Assembly (NCBI GenBank): GCA_026707585.1
Contig: JAPOWQ010000066.1
Span: 29,137-93,136 of the forward strand
Direction: 5' to 3'
Length of the DNA: 64,000 nt
Source: Chloroflexota bacterium
GTDB lineage: Bacteria > Chloroflexota > UBA11872
In this document: in pieces, positions 41,025 to 50,067 of the stretch
How the letters are laid out: each line of letters begins with the position of its first letter
How positions within the stretch are numbered: the stretch's first letter is position 1
Notes under the pieces: generated by a model
Told to the model about the DNA's origin: nothing
What the model saw: only the letters and a program-made list of their open reading frames with translations
Databases searched by the model: none
Program-made: the position numbers and the translations under genes

Positions 41025-41444
41025 TCAGTTGCTGACGTGGAGCGTGACGTCCCCTGTCGGGCCGTCGTAGACGAGGCGATAGAACTGTAGAAAGTCCCGG
41101 CCGAGTAAGGCTGATCGACCAATCTGGTCGGCGTCGGGCAGCCGAGCCAGCAAAATTGAAGCCCGAGTGGCCAACTGAGGAATCTGAAGGTGGACCAAAT
41201 AGCGCGGTGACGCGAACCGCCCACCCGCGCCACGGAAGTCCTCCGTATCGAATTGCTCAAGACGGAGGTCATCCGCCACCCGCCCCGAGACAAAGCAGTG
41301 GTTCGCCCCCGTGTCGAGCAAGGCCTTGCAGGAGCGTGGTCGCTCATCCGGCGCCCATGGATTGGTCAACTCGACTTGAAGTTCCGGTCCCGTATCGATC
41401 AGCTGGCCAGGGTGGCCGGTGAACCCGCAGTTAGCGACCGGCAC
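41025..41444 (-). CDS. Retropepsin-like (clan AA) aspartic protease
   Basis: 139 residues from GTG 41444. The active-site strand CKALLDTGANHCFVS carries the Asp-Thr-Gly-Ala motif, and the family C-terminal segment GRSALLGRDFLQFYRLVYDG is present. A single lobe means it must dimerise. It overlaps the upstream DUF5678-like gene by 14 bases. A single-lobe protease beside a DUF5678-like protein is a recurring arrangement in cyanobacterial and similar genomes as I recall it; the substrate is unknown. Confidence 0.8.
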   Translation of the reverse strand: MPVANCGFTGHPGQLIDTGPELQVELTNPWAPDERPRSCKALLDTGANHCFVSGRVADDLRLEQFDTEDFRGAGGRFASPRYLVHLQIPQLATRASILLARLPDADQIGRSALLGRDFLQFYRLVYDGPTGDVTLHVSN

Positions 41445-41694
41445 TGACCGGCTGGCACAGGACGGAAGCGGGCAGGTGGGCCGGGGGGCGGCCGACTTGG
41501 CGCAGGAGGCAGCCGGGGCCGATTTTCTCGATTACGAGGTCGGCGGCGTCCTGGAAGTTGTCGAAGGCGTTGATGAGCTGTTGGTTGTCGACCATGACCC
41601 AGTGACCCATATGTTCGGCCTCAAGTTGATCCTGCATGCGCTCGTAGGCCGCGATGTTCTGTTCGAGCGTGGCTCGAGGCATCGCCCCGCCCAT
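41431..41694 (-). CDS. DUF5678-like small protein
   Basis: 87 residues from the ATG at 41694 (AGGAG seven bases upstream). LEAEHMGHWVMVDNQQLINAFDNF followed by AADLVIEKIGPGCLLRQVG matches the short beta-alpha DUF5678 pattern (EH.GKWV....E....F.....A......G...LRQVG). The stop lies inside the start of the aspartic protease gene, so they are translationally coupled. The last 17 residues (PPAHLPASVLCQPVSAG) are extra to the family core and arise where the genes overlap. Confidence 0.65.
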   Translation of the reverse strand: MGGAMPRATLEQNIAAYERMQDQLEAEHMGHWVMVDNQQLINAFDNFQDAADLVIEKIGPGCLLRQVGRPPAHLPASVLCQPVSAGR

Positions 41695-41794
41695 CGAATG
41701 CTCCTTGCTTGCAGGCCGCGCCGGCCCGGTGAGTGGCGTTGTGCGCCGAATCCGCGACACCGCCCCGTCGCGCCGCTCAAATCATAGCCAGACG

Positions 41795-43249
41795 CTACCC
41801 AGCGTCGTCGGCACGCAATTGGTCGACGAGGGCTTGCATGCCTTCGTCGGGGTGTTGGTCGCCGAAGATGATGTTGCCGACGATGTGGTTGGTGATGAGG
41901 CCGGCCTGGCGGCGGCTGAGGGTGGAGTAGGTGGCGTTGTTCATGAGTTGTTCGATGAGGTTGGCGTCTTCTGGCGCGAGGTCGGGGGTGCGGGCGGCGA
42001 TGCCTTCGGCGGAGATGCGGGTGGCGGGGAGGACGGAGCTGGAGCGCAGGCCGGCGGCCAGGTGGCGCAGGGCGTCGTAGGCGATCTCGGGGTTCGGGGC
42101 GCCGGCCAGCACGCCGAGCATGGCGTGGACGAAGACGGGGCTGCGGCCGGCGCCCATGTTCGGCAAGGGGTAGACGTCCAGGTTGGTGCCGATGAGGCGG
42201 CTGGGCGAAATGAACGCCAGGATGGCGCCGGTGAAGCCGAACTGGCCGGAGCGTTGAAACGAGCGGGTGGAGCGGCCGTCGGTGATGGCGAGGCGGTGGT
42301 CATGCACCCAGGCGCGCAGAAACTCGGCGACCTGGAGGGCGGGCGGTGAGGTGAGGGGCGCGAAATCGTTGTCGGGTCCGCGCAGGTCTCCAACGGCCGA
42401 CTGCAGCAGTTCGTACGGCGAAGGTGACGCGTCGTAGTCGCCGTTGCCATCCGGCTCCGGCGAAAATCGCGAGATGTAGCCCATGCCGCCCAACCCGCCG
42501 GAGGGGGGCGGCTCTACATGCAGCTGGCGCACGGTGTCCAGAAAGGTCTCGGCGTCGAAGGCCTGCGGATCGGGGGACGGGGGTTCGACCTGATGCTCGA
42601 TCGCCCACTTGCGATTGAATAGCAGCACGTGCGGCGAGACGGCCACCGGGACTCCGTATTGCAGGCCTTCGTGCTTGCCGGTCTCCAACAAGCCCGGCCA
42701 GAAGTCGGCCGGGACGAAGCCGGAGTCCGACACGAGGAAGTCGTCGAGCGGCGCCAGGCGGTCGTTGGCCAGCAGGTCGGCCTGGTCGACCCGAAAGTAG
42801 ATGACGATATCGGGCTTCTGGTGCGCCACGGCCTCGAGGGCGGTGCTGACGCTGAAGGTGGAGGCGTTGCGCCCGTACTCCAGGGCCGCTTCCTCGTAGG
42901 TGTAGCGCTCCTCGGCGCGCTCGCGGGCCGCGGCCAGGCCATTAACGAATTGGCCGAAGAGGCTGCCGCCGATCCGGTTGGTGGGGTACATGGCGACGGT
43001 GACGGGATGCCCGGCCCCCGGCGTGGGCAGCTTGACGGCGGCTCGGGGGGCGGCCGCGGTGACGTTGCGGGCCTCGGCGCGGGCGCGTTCCAGGTTGCGC
43101 TGCAAGTCGGCGCGCAGGCCCTCGGGCAAGGATCCCGCCACTTCCTCGGCAGCCGACTCCCCGCACGCGGCAAGGGTCAGCGCGCCCAGCGAGGCCGCGC
43201 CGGCGGCGAGGGCCTGGCGGCGGTTGAGGCGGAGGGGACGGGCGTTCAC
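41795..43249 (-). CDS. Solute-binding lipoprotein (ABC transporter, family 1-like)
   Basis: 484 residues from GTG 43249. A twin-arginine-like LNRRQALAAGAASLGAL precedes a lipobox with LAACGES. The mature protein has the extracellular solute-binding fold: HPVTVAMYPTNRIGGSLFGQ, KPDIVIYFRVDQADLLAND, PLDDFLVSDSG, LQYGVPVAVSPHVLLFNRKW and SGQFGFTGAILAFISPSRLI. Such proteins bring sugars or glycerol compounds to an ABC importer, but no permease or ATPase is nearby. The GTG overlaps the upstream membrane-protein stop as GTGA, so the two are co-translated. Confidence 0.8.
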   Translation of the reverse strand: MNARPLRLNRRQALAAGAASLGALTLAACGESAAEEVAGSLPEGLRADLQRNLERARAEARNVTAAAPRAAVKLPTPGAGHPVTVAMYPTNRIGGSLFGQFVNGLAAARERAEERYTYEEAALEYGRNASTFSVSTALEAVAHQKPDIVIYFRVDQADLLANDRLAPLDDFLVSDSGFVPADFWPGLLETGKHEGLQYGVPVAVSPHVLLFNRKWAIEHQVEPPSPDPQAFDAETFLDTVRQLHVEPPPSGGLGGMGYISRFSPEPDGNGDYDASPSPYELLQSAVGDLRGPDNDFAPLTSPPALQVAEFLRAWVHDHRLAITDGRSTRSFQRSGQFGFTGAILAFISPSRLIGTNLDVYPLPNMGAGRSPVFVHAMLGVLAGAPNPEIAYDALRHLAAGLRSSSVLPATRISAEGIAARTPDLAPEDANLIEQLMNNATYSTLSRRQAGLITNHIVGNIIFGDQHPDEGMQALVDQLRADDAG

Positions 43250-44376
43250 AGGCCTTCGAGGTTGCGAGCGTATACCCAGGTTACGGCGATGCCGACGACT
43301 GTGCCTATACACCAGCCAACGACGTCAACCAGCGGCGCCAGCGCTAGGGGGTCGTGGATCGTGCCCAATATCCAGGCGACCCAGCGACTGAGTCCCCACA
43401 GCGGGACGGCGACCGCGCCCGCTATGAGAATGTAGTGCCAGAGTCGCTGCCACAGCGGCACGCCGCGCGAATAGGCGCCGGAGCCGCGGTCCATGCGTCG
43501 CCGCAGGGCTTCTTGCCGCGCGGCGGTTGTGGCGAAGCCCTGGCCGTGGAGCACCGCATCGGCCCAGGCGGTGCGGTCACTGCGGCTGCGGTGATAAGGG
43601 CTGCGGCCGTAGAACTCGCGGTCGGCAACAACCTGCAGGGCGGCATCGCGCTCGATGATTGGACGGGCGAAAGCGGCGGCATCTAGCGGGCTTACCCGCG
43701 GGAGCACCCAGGCGTAGAGGGCCGGGAATGCCGCGGCGAACACCGCTGCCCCGACGGGGATGGCGATCAGCGCGAGAAGCTCAAAGGCGGCCTCGCTGAA
43801 TTGGGAACCGGCAAAGGCCCACACGACTCCAACCACGAGGCCCGCCATCGTCAGCCCGAGGACGGCGATTTCGACCAGGTAGACGCGGCGCGGCGCCAAG
43901 TCCGAAAACGTGTAAGCAGCGCCCGCGCGACGCCAACGGTTGCGGGTGATATGGGCGCTCCACGCCCCGGCCAATCCCAGGATTGGCGAGCCGATGGCGA
44001 TGGCGGGCCATGACCCGAGGGGCGCGCCGGGGTTGTCAAAGGCTGGGGCGGCCACGTGGCTTGGGCAGTTTCGTAAGCCGAGGCCCGGCGGGCACCCCAG
44101 GGGCATTCCGGGCTCGTGGACGGTGCTGCTGACGACCCCCGAGACCAGAATCGCTACGACAAGCGCGGCTACAGCGATCACGGCCATCAGCGCACCGGTT
44201 AGAAACCCGGCCACCGTCACCGTGCCTCGAGTGGAAGTCGCAGCGCGAACCCGGCCCAGATGGGTGGACACCTGTGAGACTGCCTCTGCATGCGGGTAGC
44301 CGGCGCAGACGAGCGCTTGCTGGGCGGCGCGGATGTCGTCGCGCGAGTCGCGTTGGGGGTTGGAGAGCCAGGGCAT
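43246..44376 (-). CDS. Tandem-family membrane protein, member A (full length)
   Basis: 376 residues. The N-terminal motif is NPQRDSRDDIRAAQQALVCA then a helical SQVSTHLGRVRA. One or two TM helices follow, then the family segment HITRNRWRRAGAAYTF, a second TM pair, the soluble segment LPRVSPLDAAAFARPIIERD and WADAVL, and a last TM pair ending TWVYARNLEGL. No catalytic motif is recognised. It shares nearly identical 5' DNA with the disrupted copy B. Its stop overlaps the start of the solute-binding protein, so they may work together. The N-terminal helix bundle vaguely recalls HAAS/DUF1700-type domains. Confidence 0.7.
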   Translation of the reverse strand: MPWLSNPQRDSRDDIRAAQQALVCAGYPHAEAVSQVSTHLGRVRAATSTRGTVTVAGFLTGALMAVIAVAALVVAILVSGVVSSTVHEPGMPLGCPPGLGLRNCPSHVAAPAFDNPGAPLGSWPAIAIGSPILGLAGAWSAHITRNRWRRAGAAYTFSDLAPRRVYLVEIAVLGLTMAGLVVGVVWAFAGSQFSEAAFELLALIAIPVGAAVFAAAFPALYAWVLPRVSPLDAAAFARPIIERDAALQVVADREFYGRSPYHRSRSDRTAWADAVLHGQGFATTAARQEALRRRMDRGSGAYSRGVPLWQRLWHYILIAGAVAVPLWGLSRWVAWILGTIHDPLALAPLVDVVGWCIGTVVGIAVTWVYARNLEGL

Positions 44377-44511
44377 GAACCAGCACCGCCGGTCGGGCCG
44401 CCTTGGGCCCAGATTATCGGGCGTACCGACAGCCCATTGTGGCGCGTCTACTCTCCGACGCGGGGCGACCGGCCTGGCGGTAACGGTGCGGTCGTCCGCC
44501 GGACGGCGAGT

Positions 44512-45576
44512 TCACTTGCCTTCGAAATAGCTTGCGTAGAGCCAGGTGAGTCCGAGGCCAATCACAATGCCAAGGATCACGGCCACGACTTCCGCCCCGT
44601 CGCCGGGCCGTCCACGGGCCGCGTGCCAGGCAAGGCGGTAGATCACGAATGCGGTGGCGGTGGCGGAGCCGGCCGCCAATACGAGCGAGCGTGCAAACCG
44701 CCGCCATGGCGGCACGGCATGCCTGTCGGGGCCGGACCGCCGAGCGATGTCGAGCGCGACTGCCCGACGGCGCCGAGCATCGGCGGCGTAGCCCCGCGCC
44801 TCGCGTCGCAGGATTTCGTCCGCCCAGCGACTGCGCTCGTAGCCGGTTCGGTGGTAGGCACTGCGCCCATAGAACTCGCGCTCGGACTCAATTTGACGCG
44901 CGGCCTCGCGCTGGAGTAGCGGGCGTGCGGCGGCCGCGGCATCCAACGGGCTGACGCGCGAGAGGATCCACGGATATAGCCGGGCGAACCAGGCGGCGAA
45001 TGCGGCCGCGCCGACGGGAATCGTGAGGAGTGCCAGCAGCAACGCCCATCGGCCGATCAGCCGAGGGTTCGACAGCTACCAGGCGATCAGCACGACGGCA
45101 ACGGCCACGCCGAGCAGAATGCCGGCGGTTGCCAGCGGATCGTGGCGGTGCGCCCGCCCATGGGCAGCAATCCCCAGGGCGCCCGGACGCCGCCAGCGGT
45201 AGCGGGTTACCCAGGCCAAGCCGGCACCGGCCAGTCCCAGCACCGGGACAGCCGCGACAGCCGCGAGCATGCCAACCAGCGACCCGACGCCGGCGCCTGC
45301 CGGAGTCCTCGATTCGCCAGCCGCGCCGGCCAGCAGTTCGCGTCCTACGAGAGCGACTGCCAGTACAAGAAGAACGCCGACGGCCAAGGAGGCGCCGGTC
45401 AGGAATCCAGCCCCCACGACATGCCTCGGCGGGGTCAGCGCCGCGCGGACGCGACGTAGATGGATCGCTACCTCGGCCGACGCGGCGGCACGTGGAATGC
45501 CCGCATAGACCAGGGCTTGCTGGGCGGCGCAGATGTCCTTGCGCGAGTCGCGTTGGGGGTTGGAGAGCCAGGTCAA
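44512..45576 (-). pseudogene. Tandem-family membrane protein, member B, interrupted by an in-frame TAG
   Basis: One continuous frame of 355 codons has the full family architecture: NPQRDSRKDICAAQQALVYA at the start, VTRYRWRRPGALG, SRVSPLDAAAAARPLLQRE, and ALTWLYASYFEGK-like end GLGLTWLYASYFEGK. It is broken by a single TAG at 45076-45078 after VVLIAW, where members A and D have an Ala codon (VWA(F/L)AG). No frameshift is needed. It is either a recent nonsense mutation, a sequencing error or a read-through site. The two halves alone would be 166 and about 180 residues. Confidence 0.8.
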
Positions 45577-45716
45577 TGGGCGGTGGCCGCCAATCCGGGC
45601 GCCGTGCGCCGACGTACAGGAAGGCGGCGAACGGTCGCGCCTCGATTACTTTACGACGCTGAGGCCGCCGGGATGGGCACTGGTCCGAGCTGGTGTCTCT
45701 GGTTAGGGCGGGCGGC

Positions 45717-46580
45717 CTATCGGCGGCGCCGGGCGGTGCGGGACGTGTCGAGCCGGGCCAGGACTTCGTCCGCCCAGGCGCCCTGGTCGTAGGCGGCGCC
45801 GTGGTAGGCGCTGCGGCTGTAGGTCTGGCGCTCGGCTTTGATTCGCCGTGCGGACTCAAGCTCGATGATGGGGCGCGCCAGCGCCGCGGCATTCAGCCGG
45901 CTGACGCGGGGCAGCAACCACCGGTACAGGCTGGGAAACGCGCCGGCAAACACGACGGCCAGCAGTGGGATTCCGACAAAGGCCAGCGCGATGAGAGCTC
46001 CCTGGACCACCTCCTCGTCGCCCTGCATGCCGACGGCCAGAATCATGAGCCCGCCGATCGGCAGCCAGACGGCCAGGGTCGGTAGCCAGGCGCTCCGCTC
46101 CAGATCAAGGTCCGTGAAGGTTTCAAGCGCACCCGCGCGCCGCCAGCGGTCGCGCGCGACGAAGGCCAAACCGGCGCCGGCCAGGCCCAGCAGCCCCGCG
46201 ATCGTGGCGGCCGTGACGAGCATGTCGAGCGACGGTCCGCGGCTGGCGTGGCCAGGGTCGGTGGCCGGCTTGTCCGCCCCTCGCACGATGGCGACGCCGC
46301 CAGACGTGGTGACCGGGACTCCAGGAGGACCGAAGGCCACGACGATTATGAGGGTCGTTACGACCACGACCAGGGCCAGCCCCACGGCGATGGCGGCGCC
46401 GGCCAGGAAGCCTGCTAGGGCGGTGTCGCGCGGCGAGGCCGAAGCGACCCGCACCCGGTGCAGGTGGGCCTGGAGCTCAGCCGCGGCCTCGCCACGGGAA
46501 TGGCCCGCGTAGACCAGCGCCTGATGCGCGGCATGAATGTCGTGGGGCGAGTCGCGTTGCGGTTCAGAGAACCGGGGCAT
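45717..46580 (-). CDS. Tandem-family membrane protein, member C (C-terminally short)
   Basis: 287 residues from ATG 46580 (a GTG one codon earlier is possible). EPQRDSPHDIHAAHQALVYA, FVARDRWRRAGALETFTDL, LPRVSRLNAAALARPIIELE and DQGAWADEVLARLD align to the other members. The frame stops at ARLDTSRTARRRR, so the final soluble region and last TM pair (about 90 residues) are missing, and no remnant is seen downstream. A polar insert SGGVAIVRGADKPATDPGHA sits between the first TM helices. Function unknown. Confidence 0.7.
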   Translation of the reverse strand: MPRFSEPQRDSPHDIHAAHQALVYAGHSRGEAAAELQAHLHRVRVASASPRDTALAGFLAGAAIAVGLALVVVVTTLIIVVAFGPPGVPVTTSGGVAIVRGADKPATDPGHASRGPSLDMLVTAATIAGLLGLAGAGLAFVARDRWRRAGALETFTDLDLERSAWLPTLAVWLPIGGLMILAVGMQGDEEVVQGALIALAFVGIPLLAVVFAGAFPSLYRWLLPRVSRLNAAALARPIIELESARRIKAERQTYSRSAYHGAAYDQGAWADEVLARLDTSRTARRRR

Positions 46581-46715
46581 CACCGCACCTCCGACCTGGG
46601 GCCGTTAGAGGCTCCGGCAACTCTACACGCGGCCCGGCGAGCCGAGTCTGCTTAGCAACCGTATGTGAACGAGTGGCGGAAGTAGCTCATGTGCCTTTCG
46701 CCAGAGGCAAGAGCG

Positions 46716-47189
46716 CTAGCCCTTGGCGGGCGGTGCGGAGACTTCGAAGGGCATGCGGTGCATTTCGTTGCCGTCGATCAGGACGTGGGCGGAGTGGGGG
46801 CCGTAGTGGTTGAAGGTGACGTTGTCGAAGTTGACGACGAGGGTGGCGGTGGTTTCGAGACGGTCGACCGGGTCGGCGAGGTCAACGATGCCCTGGATGG
46901 CCGCGGTTTCGGCGCCGTCGGCGTCCATGATGACGACGCGGGCCTGCTTTTGGCCGACTTCGGTCTTGTGGGCGCGGAAGCGGGCAACGCCGCAAAGGCG
47001 GTGATGGCGGGCAGGGAGGCTGGGAGCCTGGATCTGGTCGAAGCCGATGCCGAAGGCGACGACCTTGGCGGTGCTGTCGGCGTAGTCGCAGATGAAGGCG
47101 AAGTCGAGTTGCACGGCGAGCCCGCGAGATTCGCTGTGGACGAAGCGTAGCAACGCGGGGCGGCGCGCCGCCGCCGAGACGCAGGCCAC
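46716..47189 (-). CDS. DUF6941-like protein
   Basis: Up to 157 residues. The core from LAVQLDFAFICDYADSTAK through GIGFDQIQAPSLPARH, ARVVIMDADGAETAA and TLVVNFDNVTFNHYGPHSAH to VLIDGNEMHRMPFEV matches the short beta-rich family with CDYA..., LxxxDxDG and (L/V)NF.N..F motifs. GTG 47189 gives the longest form; GTG 47114 begins exactly at the conserved core and may be the real start. No signal peptide. It lies among the tandem membrane family but is unrelated to it; role unknown. Confidence 0.7.
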   Translation of the reverse strand: MACVSAAARRPALLRFVHSESRGLAVQLDFAFICDYADSTAKVVAFGIGFDQIQAPSLPARHHRLCGVARFRAHKTEVGQKQARVVIMDADGAETAAIQGIVDLADPVDRLETTATLVVNFDNVTFNHYGPHSAHVLIDGNEMHRMPFEVSAPPAKG

Positions 47190-47204
47190 GGTGAGGCAGG
47201 GTGG

Positions 47205-47654
47205 TCAGAGGTCTTGGAAGTAGCGGGCGTAGACCCAGGTGATGAGGAGGCCGAGGGCGAGGCCGAGGGCCAGGCCGACGGGGTCGATCCAGGCGGCGGG
47301 CTCGGGCGGATTCTCGAAGCCGGAGGCGATGATGTCGCGGCCGCTGCGGCCGACGATGGCTCCGCGACCATAGCGTGGGAGTGAGCTGAAGTAGACGAAC
47401 CAGTGCAGCAGGCGCCAGGCGACGATGGTTATGCCGAGGATGAGCAGGCCGTAGATCAGCAGGCGCCGGCCGCGCGGCGTGTCGTGACCCGCCGCCAGGC
47501 GATCGACGTCACGTTGGGCCTGCTGCCGGCGCGCCGACTCGGCGCGGCGGCGTTGTGACCGGGATTGCCGACGTGGATTCTGATTGAAGGCATCGAGTGG
47601 ATCGGAAAACGGGCGATGCGCGCGTTCAGGGTTCGTTCGGCGCCTGGAGGTCAT
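47205..47654 (-). CDS. Tandem-family membrane protein, member E (short, C-terminal type)
   Basis: 149 residues from the ATG at 47654. A very basic Arg/Gln-rich cytosolic start (NPRRQSRSQRRRAESARRQQ) leads to a TM helix (LLIYGLLILGITIVAWRLLH). A loop FSSLPRYGRGAIVGRSGRD and a second TM close the protein with LALGLLITWVYARYFQDL. The end matches the closing GLALTWLYARYFEGL of member D, so it keeps only the last module of the family. It begins 32 bases after member D. Confidence 0.65.
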   Translation of the reverse strand: MTSRRRTNPERAHRPFSDPLDAFNQNPRRQSRSQRRRAESARRQQAQRDVDRLAAGHDTPRGRRLLIYGLLILGITIVAWRLLHWFVYFSSLPRYGRGAIVGRSGRDIIASGFENPPEPAAWIDPVGLALGLALGLLITWVYARYFQDL

Positions 47655-47685
47655 GGTGTGCGGGGTGGCGGTGCCGGCGGGGCGC

Positions 47686-48801
47686 TCACAGGCCCTCGAA
47701 GTAGCGGGCGTAGAGCCAGGTGAGGGCGAGGCCGAGTGCAAGGCCCAGGAGCAAGGCCACGACATCAACCCCTACCCCGAATTCCTCTGGAGTGTCGAAT
47801 GGCCACATGATCCAGACGAGGCGTTGAATAAAGAGCCAGCCCACGACCGTGAGCCCGCCCGCGATGAGGGCGTAACGCGCGAGGCGCCGGCCGCCCGACA
47901 CGCCGTAGGAATAGGACCCCGACCTGTGGGCGATGTCGCGGGCCGTGTCGTCGCGGCGCTGGGCTTCGGCGAAGTAGCCCTGGGTCTCGGTTCCGAGGAT
48001 CTCGTCGGCCCAGCGATTGCGGTCGTAGGCGGTGCGGTCGTAGCCGCTGGCGCCGTAGAAGTCGCGCTCGGTCTTGATTTGCCGCGCGGCCTCGCGTTCG
48101 ATGATGGGCCGGGCGGCGGCGGCGGCGTCCAGGGGGCTGACGCGCGGGAGGATCCACGCATAGACCTTTGGGAACCAGGCCGAGAAGGCCGCCGCCCCAA
48201 TGGGAATCCCGAAGAAGGCCAGCATCTGGGCGACGTTGGCACCGAGTTGGGGGCCAGCCAGCGCCCAGACGATCAGGACGATGAGCCCGGCGACGGCCAG
48301 CCAGACGGCGGCCGCCTCCAGGAGGTAGCGGCGGCGGGGGCGCAGGTTGACGAAGGTTTGCAGGACGCCGGCGCGCCGCCAGCGGTTGCGGGTGACGCGG
48401 GACATGCCAGCGCCGGCCAGTCCGAGCACAGGCGCCGCGACCGCCACCGCCGGCAGGATGCCGAGCGGCGAACCAGGATTGGGGGCGGCCTGCGGGGTCG
48501 GGGGTGCGGCCGGTGTGAATTCGCCAGGCGTCCCGGAATCGCCTGCGGCGCCCATCACCAACCCAAGGCCGCCGAGCGCCAGGGTCAGCACCAGGAACAC
48601 GCCGAGGACCATGGAGGCGCCGGTGAGGAATCCGGCCAGCATGGCGTGGCGCGGGGCGGCGAGGGCGGCGCGGACGCGGTGGAGGTGGGTCGTGACCTCG
48701 GTGACGGCGTCGCCATGCGGATACCCGGCATACACCAGGGCCTGCTGGGCCGCGCGGATGTGCTGGCGGGAATCGCGTTGGGGATCTCTAAGCCACTGCA
48801 T
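47686..48801 (-). CDS. Tandem-family membrane protein, member D (full length)
   Basis: 371 residues. DPQRDSRQHIRAAQQALVYA opens the protein, then VTEVTTHLHRVRAALAAPRH. A Pro-rich loop (EFTPAAPPTPQAAPNPGSPL) lies between TM helices, followed by SRVTRNRWRRAGVLQTFVNL, LPRVSPLDAAAAARPIIERE and TAYDRNRWADEIL. The last TM pair ends GLALGLALTWLYARYFEGL. About six TM helices are predicted. It is the most upstream member of the block and probably begins the transcript. Function is unknown; conservation of the soluble loops suggests they are the working part. Confidence 0.7.
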   Translation of the reverse strand: MQWLRDPQRDSRQHIRAAQQALVYAGYPHGDAVTEVTTHLHRVRAALAAPRHAMLAGFLTGASMVLGVFLVLTLALGGLGLVMGAAGDSGTPGEFTPAAPPTPQAAPNPGSPLGILPAVAVAAPVLGLAGAGMSRVTRNRWRRAGVLQTFVNLRPRRRYLLEAAAVWLAVAGLIVLIVWALAGPQLGANVAQMLAFFGIPIGAAAFSAWFPKVYAWILPRVSPLDAAAAARPIIEREAARQIKTERDFYGASGYDRTAYDRNRWADEILGTETQGYFAEAQRRDDTARDIAHRSGSYSYGVSGGRRLARYALIAGGLTVVGWLFIQRLVWIMWPFDTPEEFGVGVDVVALLLGLALGLALTWLYARYFEGL

Positions 48802-49151
48802 ACGCCGGCAACGTCGACTGCCGCGTCAGGCGGCGGGATCGGGGACAGTCTAGGCGGTGTCTGACTTGAGGCGATCAGGCACCGAGGCCTTAAGCCTCAG
48901 CCTGCTGGCGAATGCTCGGTCCAGGCCGCGCACGGGACGGGACGTGTTGCGCATTTCCGGCGATCTGATGTGAAGGTGTGGCCATGCGGGGCGTGGGGAG
49001 GCGGGCGGTTAGGTGCGGCGGGCGGCAGCGAGGCGGACGGGTGGGCCGGTCAGGGTGGAGCCGGGAGAATTGACGCTTGCCGCCAGCCGCTGAACAATTC
49101 CGGGCTGCCCCAGGAATTGCGAAACGACCAGGGTTGGGGCGGAGGATGCTG
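48802..49151. other. Intergenic gap
   Basis: 350 bases between the divergent membrane-family block and a methyltransferase gene. Apart from a small inverted repeat GAGGC-CTTAA-GCCTC (48884-48898), I see nothing to annotate. The promoter of the membrane-family block should lie here. Confidence 0.4.
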
Positions 49152-50015
49152 ATGACCGAGTCGACGTCCGCAACGCCGTTTTACACGATCGGCTTCAGTG
49201 AGAGCATTCTTCAGCATCTCCGGCGGCACACGGTGCATTCCCACGCCGCGCACGTGCTCCCCTATCTCAAGCCCGGCCTGCGGGTGCTGGACCTGGGGTG
49301 TGGACCGGGCACGCTGTCGATTGGCCTGGCCGAAGCGATAGCACCCGGGGAGCTATACGGGGTCGATATGGAGCCGTCGCAGGTGGGCCTGGCGAGGTCG
49401 ATCGCCGAAGCGAGCGGACGCGACAACGCGACGTTCGAGGTTGGCGACGTGACTGCGCTTTCATTTGATGACGAGTCGTTCGATGTCGTTCACGGCCATT
49501 CGATCCTTGCACATGTTCCTGATACTCAAGCCGTGCTCGCCGAGGCGAAGCGCGTTCTGAAGCCCGGTGGACTGATCTCCGTCCGGGAATGGATCTTCGA
49601 CGGTTCGTTCCTGGCGCCCGACTTTGAAGTGATTTATGACGCGTGGGCCACGCTGGCAGAACTCATCACCGCGGACGACGGGCACCCCAATATCGGGCGG
49701 GACCTCAAGCGCTATCTGCTCGAGGCGGGATTCAGCGACGTGCGGCCGGCGGCTTCGTTCACGTCCTACACCACAGCCGAGGATGTCGGATACATCTCCC
49801 GCGTCATTGAAGACTGGTTCCTCTCGGCCGAAGTTCGCGCCTGGGCAACGGCGTACGGCGTGGCGACGCAGCAGCACCTGGACAACCTGGAGCGCGCGCT
49901 GAAGCGGTGGATCGGCCACCCCGGCGCCTTTGGCGCTGTGGCCTACGGCGAGTGCATCGCCCGCAAGCCGCCGCGCTTGATCGGCACCCCCAAGACTCCG
50001 AAAGTAACTCTCTGA
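49152..50015 (+). CDS. Class I SAM-dependent methyltransferase
   Basis: 287 residues from ATG 49152, with GGAGG six bases upstream. Motif I is RVLDLGCGPGTLSIGLAEAI, motif II has the acidic GELYGVDMEPSQVGLAR, ATFEVGDVTALSFDDESFD follows, and the post-motif segment is LKPGGLISVREW. It resembles UbiE/menaquinone-type methyltransferases by motif but has its own C-terminal helical cap. The substrate is unknown. Confidence 0.85.
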   Translation: MTESTSATPFYTIGFSESILQHLRRHTVHSHAAHVLPYLKPGLRVLDLGCGPGTLSIGLAEAIAPGELYGVDMEPSQVGLARSIAEASGRDNATFEVGDVTALSFDDESFDVVHGHSILAHVPDTQAVLAEAKRVLKPGGLISVREWIFDGSFLAPDFEVIYDAWATLAELITADDGHPNIGRDLKRYLLEAGFSDVRPAASFTSYTTAEDVGYISRVIEDWFLSAEVRAWATAYGVATQQHLDNLERALKRWIGHPGAFGAVAYGECIARKPPRLIGTPKTPKVTL

Positions 50016-50067
50016 CAGCCGGACCCTCAGTGGCCGTGGGCGTCTGTGGGCAGCCTGGCGCCGGCGC

